Shown here in pieces: positions 4,846 to 7,477 of a DNA stretch of 7,477 nt (positions within the stretch are counted from its first letter, which is position 1; every line of letters starts with the position of its first letter). The notes under the pieces are model-generated. The model saw nothing but the letters and a program-made list of their open reading frames with translations. It had not been told where the DNA came from and did no database searches. The DNA is taken from positions 1-7,477 of the forward strand of contig CASBQJ010000303.1 in the NCBI GenBank assembly GCA_949127705.1. The letters are read 5' to 3'. The position numbers and the translations under genes were made by a program. The DNA is from Synechococcales cyanobacterium PMM_0085 (GTDB taxonomy: Bacteria; Cyanobacteriota; Cyanobacteriia; Elainellales; Elainellaceae).

Positions 4846-6500
4846 GAGCTAGAGCGAGATATCCCTGCCAATTCTGGCGGTAGCTCAGGCGGTGTCATGG
4901 CGCTGTCTAAATGCTTAACCAACGTGGCTTTGGGCAGAGGCCCTCGCAGGTGATCCCACGGCAGCACCCGGTCGGTGGCCCAGGTGTCGTGCACGTAGGT
5001 TTCTAACGGTGGGATCTGACCGCGAAAGTCTTTGAAGGCGCGCCGATAGCTGCCTAGGGTGTCGCCATAGTGGCGCACCTGTTCTAGCAGGTGAGACAGA
5101 CGGCGATCGCCCCGCGAAATCAACGCTTGAATCACCGACCAGTTATAGCTTTCAGGCCGAAATTCAACACCCAACGCTCCTAGTTTTTTCTGCAAAAATT
5201 TCAGCCGCTTTTCCGCTGCGGGGTTAACCCCAAACCATTGGAATGGCGTGTGTGCCTTGGGAACAAAGGTGCTACAGCCAAAGGTAAGTCGCAGGCCAGG
5301 AGCGGCTTTCTTGACATCGCGCAGCATGGCCACCGTGGCGTCTAAGTCGTCTGGCAGTTCGCCCGGAATGCCCGCCATGCCATAAAGCTTGAGGGAACTT
5401 AGCCCTCCGGCCTTGGCGCTGACCGCCGCCTGGAGAATTTCATCGTTAGTTAGCTTTTTATTTACCACCTGACGCAGGCGATCGCTACCACTTTCCACCG
5501 CAATCGTAATCGAGCGACTGTCGTGCTTGACCAGCGATCGCGCCAGCTTCTCGGTGACCGTATTCGTCCGCACCGACGCTAAACTCAGCCGCACGTCATC
5601 AAACTGGGGTCGATCCAAATAGTCCAACAGCGTCTCAAATTCTGGATGCTGCGTCACCGATGCCCCGAGCAATCCCAGCCGACTGGTCACCGCTAGTCCA
5701 CGGGCGATCGCCGGAATCAGCGATTCCTCTAGGCTAGCGGTGCGAAACGGCAGCGTTAGATAGCTGGCCAAACAAAACCGACACATTTCCGGGCAGCTGC
5801 GCACCACTTCCACCATATAGATGCTTTCCCAGGCCGCTTTCTCGGTGACGACAGTAGAGGCTGAAAGCACGTTGCCGCGATAGGTTTGCTTTTCGACCTG
5901 AGCTGGAATTTGCTGATCTAAGGGGGCGATCGCACTAATCATGCCATCGGCAGCGGCGTAGGTAACGGCGTAGAGACTCGGGACATAGACACCGGGCACC
6001 TGCGCCAACTGCCGCAACTGAGTCAGGCGATCGGCTCCCTGCACCGTCTGATAGGCATCGATAAACTGATCCAGCAGCGTTTCACCATCGCCCAACAGCA
6101 CCAGATCAAAAAAGTCAGCAAACGGCTCCGGATTGGCTGTGAGCACTGGGCCACCGCCAAACACGAGTGGATGCGCATCAGAGCGATGTTCTGCCCGCAG
6201 CGGCACGTTTAGCGATTCCAGCAGGCTCAAAATATTGACGTAATCTAGCTCCCAAGACACCGAAAACCCGAGCAGTTTTGGCTGATCGGGTAACGGCTCA
6301 TGCAAGTCGGTAAACAATCGGCTCACTCGCAGGTCAGAGCGGGCGCTCAGCGTCGCCCAGACCACCTGATACCCCAGGCTAGTGATCCCCACACTATATT
6401 CATTGGGAAAAGCAAAGATGAGTGGAACGGCGGATGCTGACGGTTGGGCCGGGGTGAAGAGCAGATGTTCGGCAGCAAAAACAGAGGTCACAATAGACAC
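4842..6500 (-). CDS. radical SAM protein with N-terminal cobalamin-binding-type domain, function unknown
   Basis: The 552-residue product has a B12-binding-like Rossmann fold (about 25-150; landmarks FPNEYSVGITSLGYQVVW, LLGFSVSWELDYVNIL, FGGGPVLTANPEP and LLGDGE). I do not see the DxHxxG histidine motif, so cobalamin, if bound, would be base-off without a protein ligand. The radical SAM core (about 225-420) carries the cluster ligands C236, C240 and C243 in CPEMCRFC, plus the AdoMet-site landmarks VESGSD (335-340) and YGMAGIPGE (373-381). The C-terminal 100 or so residues have no motif I know. It resembles the uncharacterised radical SAM families related to TIGR03960; its substrate is unknown. 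The start is GTG 6500 without a Shine-Dalgarno; GTG 6491 (codon 4) is equally possible. The stop overlaps the next gene's ATG, suggesting translational coupling. Confidence 0.9.
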   Translation of the reverse strand: MSIVTSVFAAEHLLFTPAQPSASAVPLIFAFPNEYSVGITSLGYQVVWATLSARSDLRVSRLFTDLHEPLPDQPKLLGFSVSWELDYVNILSLLESLNVPLRAEHRSDAHPLVFGGGPVLTANPEPFADFFDLVLLGDGETLLDQFIDAYQTVQGADRLTQLRQLAQVPGVYVPSLYAVTYAAADGMISAIAPLDQQIPAQVEKQTYRGNVLSASTVVTEKAAWESIYMVEVVRSCPEMCRFCLASYLTLPFRTASLEESLIPAIARGLAVTSRLGLLGASVTQHPEFETLLDYLDRPQFDDVRLSLASVRTNTVTEKLARSLVKHDSRSITIAVESGSDRLRQVVNKKLTNDEILQAAVSAKAGGLSSLKLYGMAGIPGELPDDLDATVAMLRDVKKAAPGLRLTFGCSTFVPKAHTPFQWFGVNPAAEKRLKFLQKKLGALGVEFRPESYNWSVIQALISRGDRRLSHLLEQVRHYGDTLGSYRRAFKDFRGQIPPLETYVHDTWATDRVLPWDHLRGPLPKATLVKHLDSAMTPPELPPELAGISRSSS

Positions 6501-6972
6501 AGGAAACCATTTGCTTCAGCCTAACATTCTGCAACCGGTTTCATCGCCTGTGCGAGCCATGTTTCACGGCCAGACGCTCCGGTTTAGCCGAGATCCGTAG
6601 GATCACGGTAGGTAGTCAGTGAAGCAGGTTGCTATTTTCAAGTCAGGTGAGGCATCTATCCCGATTACATCGATCGCGATTAGGAAAAAAGGACGTTCCA
6701 TCCCATATTAGGATGTGCAAACGAAATTACTTAGCCCGGTAGACACTTGATAAATCCGAACATTCACCCTGCAACTTTACCTCAGCTTTATGACATCCTA
6801 GAGAAGCTAGGACAGGAAAATATCTTTTCTTTAATTTAGGGTGACTGACTTGGATTTGGATCGCGTCAGATTCGGATCAATTTTATCCCTTTGGTTCAAA
6901 GACGCAAACATGGTCATGATCTTGACGCATTGAGTAAAAGCAATGCTGCACATGGGGACGAAGCATTAACCA
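6501..6972. other. 472-bp gene-free region between divergent genes
   Basis: This stretch separates the radical SAM gene (-) from the TPR gene (+), so it must hold promoters for both, but I see no convincing -35/-10 pair for either. TTGAAA on the minus strand (within 6630-6645) has no good partner hexamer. A small perfect hairpin, TCCTAG-AGAAG-CTAGGA, lies at 6796-6812 and is followed by a T-rich stretch (6821-6838); it could be a weak terminator or RNA structure. Two tiny frames (ATG 6910, seven codons; ATG 6943, eight codons) precede the TPR start without visible Shine-Dalgarno sites. No tRNA, riboswitch or coding sequence is recognisable. Confidence 0.6.
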
Positions 6973-7477
6973 ATGGTTGATCTATTTGGCTCTCAACTTA
7001 ATTCTCCCTGCGGAACCTTTGTTCCTCAACTCGATCGTTTGCCCGATGCTTCACTGCCGCTTGCCCGCGAGTTGCAGTCTCCGAAGGCAGAACTGGATCG
7101 ACTGCTAGAAAAAGCAATCGAACAGTACCAGATCCGAGAATATGATGCGGCCTTGTACAGGTTTACCTGCGTTTTAAGTGGCTATCGCAACCTGCCCGAT
7201 CTCCAGGGTGAAGGCATGACGCTTAGCGGTATGGGACTGGCGTTTTATGCGCAAGGGCAATATACAGAAGCGATCGCCCATTCTTACCAGGCTCTAGCCA
7301 TTGCCCGACAGGCTCTAGATCGGCGCACTGAACGGCAAGCATTAGGAAATCTGGGCAATGCCTATCGCCACCTCAATGACTACCCGAAGGCCATTGAATA
7401 TAAGCAGCAGGCTCTCAATGTGGCCCGAGAGATTTGCGATTATCGGGGCGAAATGGCTGCGCTGAACAACCTTGGTA
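6973..7477 (+). CDS. TPR-repeat protein, 5' part (cut by window end)
   Basis: The first 168 codons of a tetratricopeptide-repeat protein are visible. After a non-repeat N-terminus (1-38) comes a first degenerate helix pair (about 39-75), then 40-residue repeats typical of the LGN/Pins-type TPR class: 80-119 (landmarks MGLAFYAQGQYTEAIAHSYQAL) and 120-159 (LGNLGNAYRHLNDYPKAIEY), with the next begun at GEMAALNNLG. Such proteins are scaffolds for protein-protein contacts; in cyanobacteria they often continue into a CHAT protease-like or other effector domain, which would lie beyond the window. No signal peptide is present, so the visible part is cytoplasmic. The start is the ATG right after an in-frame TAA (6967-6969); the nearest purine run (GGGGA, 6954-6958) is rather far for a Shine-Dalgarno. 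It is divergent from the radical SAM gene. Confidence 0.9.
   Translation, partial: MVDLFGSQLNSPCGTFVPQLDRLPDASLPLARELQSPKAELDRLLEKAIEQYQIREYDAALYRFTCVLSGYRNLPDLQGEGMTLSGMGLAFYAQGQYTEAIAHSYQALAIARQALDRRTERQALGNLGNAYRHLNDYPKAIEYKQQALNVAREICDYRGEMAALNNLG

Noticed and set aside
6382..6600. 72-codon plus-strand frame starting inside the radical SAM gene
   Set aside because: Most of it is antisense to the conserved N-terminus of the radical SAM protein and the peptide has no recognisable features.
6858..6878. Two GGATC pentamers 16 bases apart as a possible operator
   Set aside because: Five bases repeated twice in a sequence rich in GATC-containing words is expected by chance.
6910..6969. Two tiny frames (7 and 8 codons) just before the TPR start, as a possible leader peptide
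   Set aside because: No ribosome binding sites, no attenuator-like hairpins and no codon bias; such short frames are expected by chance.

Overview
The window reads as cyanobacterial chromosome. The octamer GCGATCGC (HIP1) occurs about 15 times in 7.5 kb, roughly once per 500 bp. The gene content fits: a membrane-bound class III adenylate cyclase, the plastoquinone-pathway prenyltransferase, a secreted calcium-binding RTX protein and a TPR protein. A heptamer short tandem repeat of the kind common in filamentous cyanobacteria is also present. Genus cannot be read from the sequence alone.

Layout, left to right. Bases 2-121 (+) are the last 39 codons of an unrecognised gene. Bases 260-1585 (+) encode a six-helix membrane adenylate cyclase whose last residues and stop codon lie in a GGGATGA repeat. 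Bases 1690-2574 (+) encode 4-hydroxybenzoate solanesyltransferase (UbiA/PlqA), followed by a 24-bp perfect palindrome built around a HIP1 site. Bases 2641-2838 (+) hold a remnant of an IS200/IS605-type TnpB gene that abuts the end of the next gene. Bases 2839-4041 (-) encode an RTX protein with an N-terminal concanavalin-like domain and seven nonapeptide repeats. Its upstream region carries a duplicated 18-bp sequence with a 25-bp period.

Bases 4303-4845 and 4842-6500 (-) form a two-gene unit. The first-transcribed gene encodes a radical SAM protein with an N-terminal cobalamin-binding-type fold. Its stop codon overlaps the ATG of a second gene in an ATGA junction. That second gene appears broken: the frame begun at the ATG hits TAA at codon 37, protein-like sequence continues in the -1 frame for about 39 codons, then returns to the first frame as an open 138-codon stretch. 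A 472-bp gene-free stretch separates this unit from a divergent TPR gene (6973 to the window end, +), cut by the window edge.

I see no sign that these genes form one functional system. The cyclase (cAMP signalling), the prenyltransferase (plastoquinone head-group prenylation), the RTX protein (export, calcium binding) and the TPR protein (scaffolding) look like independent neighbours. The clearest functional pair is the radical SAM protein and its coupled, apparently frameshifted partner, neither of which I can assign to a known pathway. That pair, and the duplicated element upstream of the RTX gene, deserve a second look.
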